Assembly: GCA_023213395.1 (NCBI GenBank)
Contig: CM041465.1
Coordinates: forward strand, 243,543,741 to 243,607,740
DNA length: 64,000 nucleotides
Reading direction: 5' to 3'
DNA from: Cycas panzhihuaensis
Taxonomy: Eukaryota > Cycadophyta
A model generated the notes under the pieces. The model ran no database searches. It was not told where the DNA came from and saw only the letters and a program-made list of their open reading frames with translations. Positions 22,859 to 36,533 of the stretch are shown piece by piece. Position numbers and translations under genes: made by a program. The stretch's first letter is position 1. The number at the start of each line of letters is the position of its first letter.

Positions 22859-25777
22859 GAATCGCATCTATGGGGATGGTAACTACACCTAGTTGGGATT
22901 AGGATTATTGACAGAAAGTTCCAGAATAAAGGGATCAATCCAACAAGTTAAAGGAAGCACCCACATAGGGTGTTTGTGCATCAGAATGCAAGTTTGATAC
23001 TCACAAATGGTGCACAACTTCCTCTAGGTAACTTAGTCTTTAACTTTGGAGGGTAGTGTAAGTGAGGGATATCCTTGGTTGCCCAAGTAACCTCAAAATA
23101 GGGGTCCTCCGACCCTTGGATGGCCAGAAGGGGAACTCAAGACCCAACGAGGAAGTGGATCCTCATGGAATACTAAAGCATGTAGATGGGATATGTATAA
23201 GTATGTGGCAAGAGGTATCCATTTGTAGGGGTGGTGTTGGATGGACAAAGAATGATGACAGAAGAAGTTCCCACCACTCTATGTGCAAGGGAGTCTAATC
23301 TCTACGTGTAATAATGGAGCAAAGACTAGTTGTTTGTGTATGCAAATGAGAGGTACGTGAGGTATATATGTGTAAAAGACAATAAATACACTTTTCTCTC
23401 ATTTTTCTCTTAAAGATAAACCCTCACTCTTATTTCACTTTAAGCAAGGGAAGGAAGAAGAAAAGAGATAAACCAATATATCATACAAAGTGTATGGCAA
23501 TGTAAGTAAATAGAGAGAGGGAAGGAAATATCTCCTATCGAACACTCTTTCCTAAAGTATAAGCTAATGTGCAAATGAATGATACAAGTTGGTTCTCTTT
23601 TACCTTATTCCTTTATGTTCTTTTCATACGAATATACAAATTAAAAGAAGGCAAGGAAAGACCTACAAAAGGTAGGCGGCATACCTGGAAAGATTATGCA
23701 ACTAAAACGGAGTTTCCATCTTACACCACACCTGCTTCTTCTTTTCCCCCTCCCAATATACAAGCAGCTTAGGGGTTTCCTTACCTCCCCCAAAACAAAA
23801 GGAAGAAAGTAAGAAAAACATAAAGGAAAAGGAACAATACAAAGGCTAAAGTAACCAAGGAAAAGGAGGCCAAGAAATGTACCCAGATTGTTGCTATTTA
23901 CCCTTCTCCATAAATGGAACGATAAACCTGCAATCATAAAGTTTCTTACACTTCCTAAGGGGCTGCTAGAATACTAAGCAAATATGTGTATATATGTAAT
24001 TATAAAATCCTAAGATGCTGCAAGTTAAAGTACTTCAAGTTAAGTGATCTTCCAAACTAAGAACAACTCTACATCTCCCAAAATCCAACAACACAAGACC
24101 AGGTATGGGGGAGGTTAGCCTCAGAATGGATAACCCTCTAACAAGTGCACCTCCATGTTTCCCTTAGATACAAAAAATAATAGGTTGGGATAGCCTAATG
24201 GCAGCAAAAATAAGGGAAACAAACAAGTACAAGGTTTATAAATGTTGCCTATATTGCAAGTGTGCTACGTGCAGTAAATTACAACATTAGCCAAGCCAGG
24301 ACCCAAGGTGTATAAGAGACACTATTTGGGGCTGGAGGAGCTTCCCAAGAGAGGTGTGCAAGCCTGGAAATAGTGTAGAAAAGGACTACATATACTAATA
24401 TCCAGTGCTGGCCAATTCCCAGAGACTCCCTAATAACTCAAGAGAGGCACGTGTGGAAGAAAGAAAAGAGGAGAAGGGGGTTACCTTTAAGAAGCAGGCC
24501 TAGTTGGGTATGGAACCTACCTTGGCTCCTTTCTCTCATTCTTTAGGATCCTCTCTGATAGCCTCCTTAAAAAAATATATATGAGAGGGCAGAAAGAAAA
24601 GAAATAGAACACTACCTCTTATATGCACTAAAAAATAAAGAAAGGAAGGATATTCTCAATGATCTAACCTCTTATAAGACAATTCAAAAGAAAGAAATAG
24701 AACAAAAATAAAATAATACCTACTGGACTGAGTAGAGGGTAGGTCTACCCCCAAAAATAGCAAGAATAACATATCTAAGGTGCTTACAGGGTGGTCCTTA
24801 GGAAGATGCTACAACCTGGAAACAAACTTGCTGGAACTTATTGAAAGGGCATGGAGGTGATACTTAGAGTGAATCCTTACTTGAAGACATTTGTTGGTGA
24901 GCTTGCAACCACAGATATGAGTAAAAGAGGATGGATTTTAGGTTGGAGCATAGGGAACTCAAGTTTTGTAGGGCATTCCTACAGAAAACTCCTATGGAAG
25001 AAGGAGAAGAGAGAAGAGAAGGTGGAAGAAGAGGTTGAAAATGAGGTTATTTTGGGATTTATACCTAACCCTAGGTTGAATGGATGATTTGGGTTGAGGT
25101 AGGGCTCAAGAGGTGTTAAAGCCATGTGGTAATTTTATGAAAAAAAAAAATTTACCATGGCAGATTCTAAAAAATATTAAGTGATAATTACTCTATGGCA
25201 AACTTTGTAATATCACAAAGTTTACCATAGTACTGCAACATTTACCATGGTGTGGTGATAGAGACAAAAACATGACAAAAGTGGATGCCTAAGACCCTTA
25301 AAAGAGGGTACCCTAGGCCTAGGAGGGGATGACCCTCTATATAGATTACTGGGGACATTTATATGAAGAGGATGACCTAAACCAGATAGGGTACCGAAGC
25401 GGTAGGACTCCCAGGAAACTAATAACTAGAATAAAGATGAACCAAACACACTTAGTGGGGTGCTAAGGGCTATGATATGGTAAGGGGTGTGATGAATCAC
25501 ACAGGTCAAGTGATGCTTAGGACAACATATAGGTGCATAGGAGGGTTGTGGAGTGCCATAGGGATGCATATCCCACTGATCATCGTAGGCTGAAAGAGTA
25601 ACAAGCAGTATGATCAAGTAATAGATGTAAGATGATCACTCAAATGTATTAGTCAACTATGCAATGAAAGGATGCTTCGATTTACCTTTCTAAAGAAGTG
25701 GTAAGGTAAAGGATAGAAGCATACCTGCACTTACCTACGTCGACTTGCCAAGAACTCATTCCCAGTAGTCAGGAAAT
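22859..25777 (-). repeat. Gypsy-C 3' LTR (about 2.9 kb)
   Basis: Aligned along its length with the Gypsy-A 5' LTR (16751-19822), with a deletion of roughly 90-100 bp near 23235. Minus-strand start is TATTTCCTGACTACTGGG, from TGTTTCCC. It keeps the 20-bp GTACC-type repeats (about 25205-25255). Confidence 0.85.
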
Positions 25778-25779
25778 AG

Positions 25780-25797
25780 GTCACCCCCTTCTTCTCT
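25780..25797 (-). promoter_or_regulatory. Gypsy-C polypurine tract
   Basis: The minus strand reads AGAAGAAGGGGGTGACC just before the LTR start. Its position identifies this LTR as a 3' LTR and not a simple solo LTR. Confidence 0.65.
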
Positions 25798-26256
25798 GGT
25801 GTTATTGCTGGGATTAGGTCTTTAGAGATTTGTGATTTGGTAAATGGTTTTAATGGATTGGTTATTCAAGATTGGACTTGGATGCATATTAAGAAGGAGG
25901 ATCCCATAATCGTGCCTACTTGGGATGCTATTTCTAATAATAGGCATCATTATAAGTTTAGTTTTTATGAATTAAACACCCCCTCATTTTTTGAGGGGTG
26001 TGGGAGGGTATAGATTCTTCTTGTCCCAAGGAGAGGCAAGGTTACTATCCCTAGTTTGGAAAGTAGTTTAGGCCACTTAATGAACCAACCTATACCTACG
26101 TGAGGGAACAAGTGGCTCAATCTATCTTAAGAATAGTTATAACTTTAAGTTTTCTAACACTCATTCATATGAGAAAATAAGAAAGGCCAAGGAATCTATG
26201 GTCTAATTAATGTTACTGATAGGAGGCCTCAAAGCCTGTCATTGGGGCCTTTGGTC
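25798..26256. other. Orphan 3'-tail segment of Gypsy-C, unrecognised
   Basis: It does not resemble the Gypsy-A 3' region. The plus strand has an open stretch from about 25815 to 26011 reading LEICDLVNGFNGLVIQDW and then KKEDPIIVPTWDAISNN. I do not recognise this protein. It could be part of another antisense gene like the PMD gene in Gypsy-A. Confidence 0.4.
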
Positions 26257-26261
26257 TCATA

Positions 26262-28300
26262 AAAAAGGTAGTGCCTCTCATTATACAGGGCTTCATTGAC
26301 CTTCTTCAATCCTACTTAGATCTCAATGGATTCTAGAGCAAGGCACTTAGGAATTAGTGAGTCACATGTAGTTACATCCATCTTGAAAAAATTCTACATG
26401 AACTTAGGATGGAGGGCACTAACAAAGATATCCTATTTCAAGTCTTTGGGTAGAGTGGCCTTCGATAAGTGAAGAAGATCATGAAAATAATATGCAAAGT
26501 CTCTATTGAGCTCATCATGTCCTTGTTTAAGAGATAGTAGGACTTTATCCCTACTCTCAAAGGGGTATAACATGTTAAAGTAATTCATGAAGGTGTCTTC
26601 TAATTATTGAAAGAAATAAATGGACTATATGGGTAAGTGGTAGAACCACTTGAGGGCATCATCCTATAGAGATCTAGAAAAGAGCTTTGTTAAGATATAA
26701 TCATATCACCAATAGTCAATACATACCATGGAAAATGGCTTAACATGATCTCTAATATCTTCAACTAAAGTGCCTTTAAACTTAAGGCACTTTTGGAGGG
26801 CGAGGTGGTAGATTAGTCTCGAGGGCCTTAGGGGAAAGAAAGCCAGTCCTGTAGTCAATAAAAGGGCATGCCCTAAGTTAAGCTAGATGATCAATTAGAA
26901 AAAGAGCTAGTTTGGATGGATAAATTAGTTATGAGTAGCTCTAAATATAAGGTGCATACCCTTATTAGTAGGTTTGATATGGTGGAATAGTTCTAGGATT
27001 GGGTATTTATGGAACAAGTTCTCCATTTGTTTAAGTACCATAATGAGGGACTTGATAAAGAATACTAGCTTATGTAGCTACTCCTTAAGAAATAGTTATA
27101 TGAGGCAAGATAGATAAAAGTCTATGTCAAGCTTGATAAGGGTAGACAATAGGAACTTAGTAAATGAGAGTGATTTAGGGACCTATAGCTTGGTAGGATT
27201 GTACAAATGGTTGAGCACCTATAGGCATAACTTAGTAAGGTAGAAATAGATAAGATGGAGGATGTGATAGTAGGTTCTACCTATATGGGCCTATAATTGG
27301 AGGGGTAACCCCATATGGGTGAAGTAGATTAATTCCAAATATAGGTTGAGGATGAGGCCCACCTTGTCCCCACTATTAAGTGATGTACCTAAGTGGGATA
27401 GAGGTGGATTGGCTAGGCAAGGAGGCAAGTTGGATAGGTCAAACAAGACATTAAGGTGGTCAACACATCTCTAAAAGGCTTGTTAGACAAGGGCAAGGAT
27501 AAGGGTAGTCTAAGAAATTATTAGTTGTAGAATATAAATGTAAAATCCACTTATTAGTAGGATAGGTGGGGTGGATTGAGGAACAAATTAGGGAATGGGA
27601 TGGATAGGTTGGTGGGTGTTATCAATGTGGGACCCATAATAAGATTACTATTGGTGGGGGTATATATGGTGCCACTAATTATGAAACAACCTATTATTAT
27701 CAGGCTACTTATTATTAGGGTTGGGAAATGGATGGGAGTGATGTAGAAGCAATCCTAAATAAATGTTGAGTCAAAGGTAGAGTGGGAGTAGCTATTATAG
27801 CCACCTTGTATTATGCTTTAAAGCTAGCTATGGTATTGAATGGAGTGGTTTAGGCATGAAGTAGGTTAGGGACTTGATTACCCTCTTAGGTATGGTAAAA
27901 AATAAAAATTTAAGTCATTGACTTAGGGATTTAAGGAAGATCATGGAGATGGGTAGCTCTAATGATGTAAGTAAGAGGATCTACAAGGTCCTAGTCTACT
28001 TCATATGGCTAGTGGATAGAATTTGTTCCTTCCTAATGAGGTAATTGCAATCCATAAGGATCAACTACTTAAGGCCAATCCTGTATATAGGCTTAATATG
28101 TATCTTGGGTTTGATATGGATCTTAGGCTGGGTAAAGCTCTTATGATTAGAAAGGATGTTAGGCCTAAAAGGGGTCTATAAACAACTATAGTGAGATTTA
28201 TCTTGCCATTAAGGAATGCTCAATGGATGAGGGATTATATGGATATAAAGGATCAGATATAGATGGAGGGAGGTCCTTGAGATGGTAAGAGAATCATCAC
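26262..28300 (-). pseudogene. Gypsy-B gag region, decayed
   Basis: The segment 26300-26870 aligns with the Gypsy-A gag core (14827-15369), including the stretch around 'gagtcacatgtagttacatccatctt' at 26359 against 14870. Further right the similarity weakens but the low-complexity G/T-rich composition matches the Pro/Gln-rich gag N-region of Gypsy-A. No open frame longer than about 60 codons remains. Confidence 0.6.
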
Positions 28301-28500
28301 ATACAAGAGGTAAATGTAATAAGCAAATGAGGTCTAACGTTATGGTATGTACCTAGACTCTAAATCTATAAGAAAAGTGTGAGGGATCCTCATAAAGATA
28401 AGTTGTGAACTAAATAGAATCTTACCCTATCACGAAGGGCTCAAATGAAGGAAAAAGGAGGAATCAATAATATAATACAAAGCTAATGCCTAACTAGCAA

Positions 28501-28519
28501 GTCCCTAGTATAGTTGTTA
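28501..28519 (-). promoter_or_regulatory. Gypsy-B primer-binding site
   Basis: The minus strand reads TAACAACTATACTAGGGAC, differing from the Gypsy-A site only in the first bases (TGGCAAC to TAACAAC). Upstream the shared 'ctagcaagtccctagtata' context also matches Gypsy-A at 16725-16741. Confidence 0.65.
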
Positions 28520-31500
28520 GTGAATGTTGATGGGTAAGAAGAGAGGACGTATAAACACAACCTTAGAATGGACCTAAAAGGCAAGTGGGGATCTAAATAG
28601 GAAGGGATGTGAGCATATGTCCATTGTGGGATGTTCATATATCTCTTGTACATAGGTGTAGGGACAATAATAAAATTATTTACTAGATTGATCTAAGGGA
28701 AATGTGTAAGTATGTGTTATGTGCCAACAAAAGAAGAGAAAATAAAAGACTAAAGAACAAACAAACACTAGCTAATAACTAAAATATGTGATGTAAGTAG
28801 GTAGTTGAGGCATTTATGCATTAGATAAGAAAGTAAACTAAAAAGTCTTAAGATAATATCAATCAAACAAGATAGTTAGTTCCACTGAAAGGACCAAACA
28901 ACATATAAAAATCCCTTACTATGTGAGGGGGGTTGATCAAGCATGAATGTACAAAATCTCCTACACAACTATGTGCCTATCTTATGTAACTACATCCACC
29001 AAGTTAGATTGACCTATCATGACCCTGACTTTAAAATGAACCTAATACAATGGTCTCAATCTAAAAGAATCAAAGAAAAATTTGCCTAAAGTGAGAGGTT
29101 TAAAGGAATCAAGACCATGGGATTGATCTACTTATGGATAAATCAGTGCAAACTCTTATATCGATGATGGTAGTTACATAAATGTAAAACAGCTTGGTAG
29201 TGCCTACCTCTAATTCTAACTAACCTCAAGCTCAAAGAGAATGAAGTAGAAAGAGTTCACCACTCTAAAGAGGATGAATGAAGCTCACTCAACTATGAAC
29301 ACCCTATGCATAACCACATGGTGGAGATAAGTACAATTTAGTAGCATATTTAGAACATGGATCAAAGGCTTTATGCCTAAAGTCACAAGATAATCCCTTT
29401 CATCTAGCAATGAAACCTAGGTGAATACTTATCCATTTTTTTAGTAGAAAGAAGACTATAAAACCCAATTAAAGATTAAGAGAGAATATAGCAAATGATT
29501 TAAATGTAACTAATTATACAATTTTAGTTACATGCAAATAACAAATAATCTAACCTAGTAAACAAAAATGTAGCCCCATGGATTCATGGACTCATAATAA
29601 GTATGAACCTCTTTCTCATTTGGCCTTTGAAAAGATACACATAAAGAATGCAAATACTAGCACAATATGGAAAAAGAGAAAATTTCTTTCTAGACAATTT
29701 TTGTTTCTTTTAATAAACTCTTTTCCTTTTAAAATAAAATTTTATATGCAAGGTGAGAGGAGAGTAGGCATTAATGACAATATAATAAGTAGACTAGCTC
29801 TGTTCCTACTTTTTTTCTTTTACAAAATGAAAGTAGGAAACAAAATAACATTTTAAGCTCATTTTATTTAAAATTAAACTTATTTGAAGGGTTTGAGGAA
29901 TACCTAGAATAGTATTCCAAATATCCAAACTTACCACTTTTTTTAAGTAGTTTCTTCCATGACTTTTTGTATTATGAATCACACTCAAAATAAGGTTAGG
30001 GAAAGATACATGTATAACTGATTTATAGGAAAAATTCAACAATATTTTTGCTTATCAAATTGACCTATGATGGGAAAAAGTTTTTTAAGAAATTAAATAT
30101 ACTAGAATTAATTTTAAATCATACTTTTGATACTAAACTTTTGTTATTTTTTTAGCCAAATTTTGGTAGTGTAATAGTTATGTAACATGCACTAAAATTT
30201 TGTGGGAAGGAGAATGAAGGAAAGTGGAATAAGGGGGCTCCTTTAACTACTTCAAATACTCTCCAACCTACACATAAGTCTTTAAGGAAGCTCCTTCACT
30301 TGCATAGATTAGTATCTGATAAAGTTTATTGCACCTAAATGGAAAAGCTAACAAATATAAGCCAAAATATCAATTCAAAATAAGGAAATGGTGTGAAGAG
30401 GGGCCTAAAAAATGGTAGATTAACCACCCTTTCCTAAACCTAAATGAGCAATACTAAACCTCCTTTCTTCTACAAGACACTGACAATAAAACAAAATGAA
30501 GCATGAAAGAATAAAAGGATTAAAACTAAGATTAAAATAAAGCATAAAAAAAGGTAATTTAATGCTAGAAAGTAGGCAAAGAAAGTCTTAGAAGAAAGAT
30601 TGAAATCTTATTAATATAGTGGGTGTTATCCCTATTCTATGTAAAGGAGAGATACTTGTGACATTCTACTCTAGCCAAAGAGTTCTCCAATAATGTTTAA
30701 TATTCAATCCTTAAGCCAAGAGTGGAAGTCAACCAATCAAGTTATAAGGTTTTTATAGACATTTTGGTAATATAATGATAGCATAATAGTTCATAAATTG
30801 ACCTCTTATTCTTAATGATAAAGTGGGGATACAAATAGAAAGATGAAGGGATTAGGGCCCATCATTTTAGGCTCATAGGTTAGAGAAATAACATAGGCTA
30901 AAACCATAGGCCAATTACCCATGGATTTAGAGATAGTTAATGTTAGAGGCATTAATTAGCGCATGGTTTTAAAACTAAACCGCTGGGTTGCCTATGGTTT
31001 TAATGGTAAAAGGGAGTTGGTCTATGGGTAAGTGCCATAAATGTGTGACTTATCATAGGCTAAAAAAAAAAAATCAAAGTCAAAGAATCAGTACTACAAA
31101 GTTCTTTATAATACCATGGTGAACTTTGTGGTATGTTGCAAATGAAATTTTTGCAAAAGTATAATAAAAACTTAAAGTGAGATGATAATAATCATGGTAG
31201 TAAAAATTAAAAAAACATCAAAAAATATTTTTTTTAATGAAAAAATGTCTAAACAAGTAGGCAAGATAGATCAATAATATAAATATAATGGAGAGAATAA
31301 TAATACATATCTTATAGAGGTACAGAGGTATATTTCTTAAACTTATTAAGCTCAAATGGATACTTATAAATCCATCGACCATGGTCAAAATCATAACATT
31401 TATTCAGTAAATTAGTAAGCAAACAAGAATATATGCTTATAAAAGAACTAATCTAAGTTAATATGAGATAAAGTAGAAAGGAAGAAGTGTATGCCTTTAC
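28520..31500 (-). repeat. Probable Gypsy-B 5' LTR, diverged
   Basis: It follows the primer site and, at about 31115-31140, contains the motif ATACCATGGTGAACTTTG similar to the 20-bp repeats of the Gypsy-A LTR, in the same position relative to a run of A and 'catagg' sequences. No second copy lies in the window, so its ends are not confirmed. The interior is AT-rich with no gene. Confidence 0.4.
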
Positions 31501-31952
31501 TTGCCTATTGGCATGATGATTGTGAAGCTCCTATATTATGAAAAATAAGACCCTAGTTTTATGCTTCACAAATATACATTCTTTTGAAAAGGGGGATGCC
31601 CCAATTCTTAAGTAGAATAAGTAGGCCTTAACATATTCCTCTAATTTGAAAAAGCTCTAACTCTAAATAACATTCAATCTAAAATTATAATATAGAAACC
31701 TAAAAGAAATTAAGGCAAAATAGAAATATATAAGAATTTTAGTAGAATTTTAATAGCATAAAAATATCTCAACTTGACCTCCCCTTGGAGAAGTTATAAT
31801 CAAACTATTCTTCTCCACTATGAATTTGGTGATTGTAGGGGTTGTTATATAATACCCAATAATTAATAGGTCCATCTTTCCTCCATTAGTTTTCATAATA
31901 GTATAAAAAAACTACATACTAAACAATAAAAATATATATAATTAAGGATTAT
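31501..31952. other. AT-rich flank of Copia-D, nothing recognised
   Basis: No domain, repeat or signal seen apart from the left copy of the Copia-D target duplication at 31948-31952. Confidence 0.4.
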
Positions 31953-32299
31953 TGATGGATTTAGAGGAGTAGAATGGGACATTAGATTGCATACATCTTA
32001 AGTAAAACAAGTGATTTCTGAAGTTAACGATGTTAAAAAATATTAGGAAGGTATTTCCACCTCTTAAATAGAGTTTTGGGGAGGCGACAAGCACCATTAC
32101 CTGACCTGCATGTTAGCCAACAAATAATTTTAAACAATATTAAAAAATAAAAATAATAAATGAATACACATACCTTAATAAAGTTGCGTCAGCTCTAGGT
32201 GGCTATTGGGAGGCTCTAGGTGCCCTAGGGGGCTTCAAAGGTGGCTTTGAGTGGCCCTAAGCACACGATTCTTTAGTGAAATCGGGGTTAGTCCTAACA
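31953..32299 (-). repeat. Copia-D 3' LTR (347 bp)
   Basis: Minus-strand ends TGTTAGGACTAACC and AAATCCATCA. It lies next to the polypurine tract and is paired with 40907-41253. Confidence 0.95.
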
Positions 32300-32310
32300 T
32301 TCTCCCCCAT
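32300..32310 (-). promoter_or_regulatory. Copia-D polypurine tract
   Basis: The minus strand reads ATGGGGGAGAA directly before the LTR start TGTTAGG. The same place in Copia-E (58146-58157) reads TATGGAGGAGAA. Confidence 0.85.
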
Positions 32311-32319
32311 AAGCCTAAT

Positions 32320-35300
32320 GTAAACGACTCTCAAATCTTCTCTGAATTTCTAGAATTTGATCTTTCCCAAAGCCTTTGTAAAAATATCTGTTGTCTGATC
32401 TTGAATGTTATAATAAGCTAACTCGATCTCGTTAGCTTGTACAAGTTCCTGAATGAAGTGGTGTTGAGTCTTAATATATTTTGTTCTACTGTGGAATACT
32501 AGATTTTTGGCCATTTGGATAATGCTTTGATTGTCACACCAAATTCTAGTAGGACCTTATTGTTTAATTTGAAAATCCTATAAAAGTCTTCTTAGCCATA
32601 TTGATTCACAAGCTCCTATAATTGCTACTTTATACTCTACCTTAGCTATGGATAAGGAAATGGTGTTTTGCTTCTTTATACTCCAAGCTATTGCTACTGA
32701 TCCCATACTAAATACATAACTTGTTGTAGACTTTCTATCATCAACATCACTTGCCTAATCTGAATCTATATAACCAATTAATTAAAATTTGGATGTGGCT
32801 TTGTAGTATAACCCAAAGTCTGGAGTCCCTATAAGGTATCTAAGGATTCTTTTGGTAACTTGCTAATGAGAAGTCTTTGGATCCTTTATGAATCTAGATA
32901 CAACACTAACTAAGTGTGTTATATCTGGTAGAGTAGATGTCAAATATATTAGGCAACCAATGAGCTATTTATAGAGAGTGGGATTAATTGAAGTTGAATC
33001 ATATATCTTAGATAGTTTGATTCTAGTTTTTGCTAGGATTATCGATGGTTTGTAATCTATCATTTTGAATCTCTGTAATAGATCCAATGTATATTTATAT
33101 TGAGAGATGAAGATTCCCTATTTATCCTGCCAAACTTCAAATCTTAAGAAGTAATGCATGAGGCCTAAGGCTATCATCTCGAATTCCTTATACATAGCAT
33201 CTTTAAACTGATGTAAAAGATAGGAGTCATTTCTTATATAAACTAGGTCATCCACATAAAGACCTATAATAAAGATTGAGCTTCCCTTGATTTGAGTGTA
33301 TAAGTTTGGATCTGCTTGAGATCTCTCAAACCCTTGATCTCTAAAATACTTGTCTATGTGGGAATACCAAGCCCTGGGTGCTTTTTTTAGACCATATAGT
33401 GCCTTTTTTAACTTGTACATTTTGTTCTCTTCCCACTGACTTTAAAACTGAGGGGTTGAGTGACATAGATGTCTTATTTGATATATCAATTTAGGAAAGC
33501 ACTTTTTACATCCATTTGATAAACTTTCCAACCTATTTGGGTGACTAAACTCATTATCATTCAAATAGATTCCATCCTAGCGATAGGGGAAAATGTTTCT
33601 ATATAGTTTATGCCTTCTCGTTAGGTATATCCTTTTGTGACCAATCTAGTTTTATACTTGTCAATAGAACCATATGAGTGGAACTTGGTCTTATAGACCC
33701 ATTTAGTGCTAATAACTTTCTTTTTTGGTGGTAAGTCCACAAGTTCCCATGTGTCATTCTTAATAATGGACTTATATTCCTCTTCCATGGATTTCTACCA
33801 ACATTCATGTTGATTAGCATTAGCAAAGGTTTGAGACTCATGAGTTTTGAGTACCTTGCTTAATAGGGTAAAGTTGACCCTATGTGAGTATGTGGATCTC
33901 CTATTGTTATCTAATATATTTCCAAAGTCATGGTTGCGATGAACCCATTTGGGTAGCTATTGTGATGGAGGTTGAGATGAAGTTCCCTCCCTAGTTGGTT
34001 CTTGGATACTTTTCCATATAGGAGATACATATTTAGACTTACTTGATATGTCAAATTTACTGGCAATCTTCTTCTTCTTTTCCTGATTATCTTGGTAGTA
34101 GGTGTCTTCCTAAAACTTGACGTCTCTACTCATCCTAACGTTTCTTGATTTTAGATCATAGACCTTGTAGGATTTAGAAGATTCACTATAGACAATGAAG
34201 ATACATTTGACACTATAGTCATCTAACTTAGTTCTTATTTGATCAGGAATATGGGCATATTTTAGACATCCAAATACCATGAGATGATATATACTTGGTT
34301 TATAATCAGTCCATGCTTCTTCTAGAGTTTTCTACCTATGTGTTTTTATGGAACATTTATTGAGTAGGTAGATGATTGTATGAATTACTTCAGCCTAAAA
34401 TTCATGGCCCAAGTTCTTATCCTTAAGCATACATCTTATCATTTTAACGATAGTTTGATTCTTTCTTTTCTCTATACTATTTTGTTATGGGGTATAGGGG
34501 TTGGTGAATTATCTCCTAATCCCATGGTGGATACAATAGTCCTTGAAAGCATTAGATGTAAACCCCCCCTATTATCTAATCTTAGAGATAGGATGTGATA
34601 TCCGTTTTGTTGCTCTACAAAGGTTTTGAAGTTAACAAAGTGATCGAAAGCATCTGATTTATATCTTAGAAAGAAAACTCACATCTTCCTTGTGAAGTCA
34701 TCAATGAATGTGAGAAAATACTTTGCACTTGCTAAGGAGGAAGTAGTCACCAATCCATAAATGTCTGTGTATACCAGTTGAAGAGGGGTAGATGCTCGAT
34801 GGATAAAATCTAAAAAACTTTCTCTATATTGTTTACTAAGAAGGCATTCCTCGCATAACTTTTTATTAACATCAATGGGTGGTAAACCATTAACCATATC
34901 TAACCTTTTCATAAGAGCCAAGTTGTTGTAGTTAAGATGAACAAACCATTTATGCCACAAATCACTATCCATGGTAGTTGAAGTTCTAAAGGCATAGGTA
35001 TCTAAATGAGCGAGGATAAGCTTAAATAAATGATCCTTAGTGATTTTACATTTAGCAACAACAACTTTATTTTTCCTCTTTTATTTGATAACGCATTTGC
35101 CATTGTCAAAAATCACCTTGTAATCTTGTCCCATCATCTCTCCTACTGATAGCAAGTTCTTCCTTACTGAAGTAATATATAAGACATCATCTAAGTATCT
35201 ATATTCACTAATATCAGTCATTGAAGCTATATTACCTTTCCTAACTGATTCATGGGAGGTATTGTCTTTAAACATGATTAACCCTTTTCTATTTTTTTAT

Positions 35301-36533
35301 CTAAGGTATGAAATAAATATTCTTTATGAGTCATGTGGGTTGAGCAACGTGAATTAATATACCAACTATCATTATCTTCTTCCTTAGTAGAAAAATTGGA
35401 TAAAAATAACTTGTTATTAACCTTTGATTCAGATGAATTTGGAGAATGCCTTCTAGATGGTGGTCTATGTTTTGAAAAATATTTATCTTCATTGTGACCA
35501 CTCCTATGGAAATAAGTACAATACAATGGATCTCTTCTCCTATAACTTAGGCTTCTACTTCTTGGATGAGAATGATCAATATTAAAAGATCTCCCCCTTT
35601 CCTCATAAGATTGAGGAGGGTTGTCTCTTGGTCTATTATCACAATATTCCTGATTTGACCTTAAAGATTGAGAATTCCCTTGGTAATATGAACAACAAGG
35701 ATGATTCTCAACTTGTCTCCTTTGATTGGTATTTCTTGGAGGATCTTCATATTATTGGGATCCTCCTTGTCTCTTTTGGTGAGGGGCTTAATATCATGGA
35801 GAGTCTTTTCTAGTTTCCCTTCGAGGATTTCTACCTTTTCTTCTTGGAGGAGATTCCTTTTACCTTGAGGTTCCTATTTGGAAGTTATATTGAATGTAAG
35901 CCTTTGTAGCAAAGGCATGTTCTAGAGATTCATTCACACTTTGCTGCTCTTCTATGGACATAAGCATGGCACTAAGTTATTCTACTTTGAGAGTACTTAG
36001 GTCTTTTAATACACTGATATTAGTAGTTACCATTTCAAAACATCTTACAACTCCTACACATCTAAAGATCCTTTCAACTACCCTTTATTCAATTAGGATA
36101 TCTCTAAGTGACTTCATTTAGTTTATAATATCTTAGACTTTGGTCATAAATTCCATTACTGATTCAGTGGGCATCATATGTAAATTTTTAAACTTGCTCC
36201 TTAAGTTTTATAATTTAGAGGAGGATGCTCCTTTATATATCGGTTGTAAGGTATCCCAAGCTTCTTTGGACTTAACTAATTCACTAACTCTTAGAAACAC
36301 ATGATCTTCAAGTTTACAGAAGATAAGGGCTAAAGCTTCATTGTACTTTTTGACATTCTCCTTATAGGTAACTTTTTTTCATCAGATGGATTTGGTCCTA
36401 GTTCATCGTAGCCTGTCTTCACAATTTACCATATGTTGTTAGCTATGAGGATGGATCTCATCATCCTACTCCAATTTAGAAAATTGTTTCCATCAAATTT
36501 CAGGATAATTATTTTCTCAAAGCTAGATGTCAT
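32320..36533 (-). pseudogene. Copia-D gag-pol polyprotein, broken
   Basis: The start is the ATG at 36533 (MTSSFEKIIILKFDGNNFLN), matching Copia-E at 62380. In order: gag; zinc knuckle CTYFHRSGHNEDKYF with lost cysteines (about 35520-35475); protease YINSRCSTHMTHKEYLFHTL (about 35370); GAG-pre-integrase LWHKWFVHLNYNNLALMKRL (from 34965); integrase VYTDIYG and FIDDFTRK (34790-34679); RT with KKALYGLKKAPRAWYSHIDK and GLYVDDLVYI (33410-33235, catalytic DD kept); RNase H to about 32340. Stops and frameshifts separate all blocks. The protease motif D-S/T-G reads NSR, so it would be inactive. Confidence 0.92.

Larger units (their letters stand above)
22859..26256 (-). mobile_element. Gypsy-C: Gypsy-A-family LTR plus 0.5 kb of 3' tail, inserted in Gypsy-B
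   Basis: It consists of a full-length LTR (22859-25777), a polypurine tract and about 460 bp of unrecognised sequence. Gypsy-B homology stops at TCATG (22854-22858) and resumes at TCATA (26257-26261), a possible imperfect target duplication. A 5' LTR and coding region are missing, so this is a truncated or recombined insertion. The right edge is set only by where Gypsy-B similarity resumes. Confidence 0.6.
20746..31500 (-). mobile_element. Gypsy-B: fragmentary Tat-lineage element related to Gypsy-A
   Basis: Two internal blocks (20870-22853 and 26262-28300) align with the protease and gag parts of Gypsy-A in the right order for the minus strand. A primer site follows at 28501 and then a probable 5' LTR. 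RT, integrase and the 3' LTR are absent; the sequence breaks off at about 20745 against the minisatellite. Gypsy-C is inserted between the blocks. The outer LTR edge near 31500 is a guess. Confidence 0.7.
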
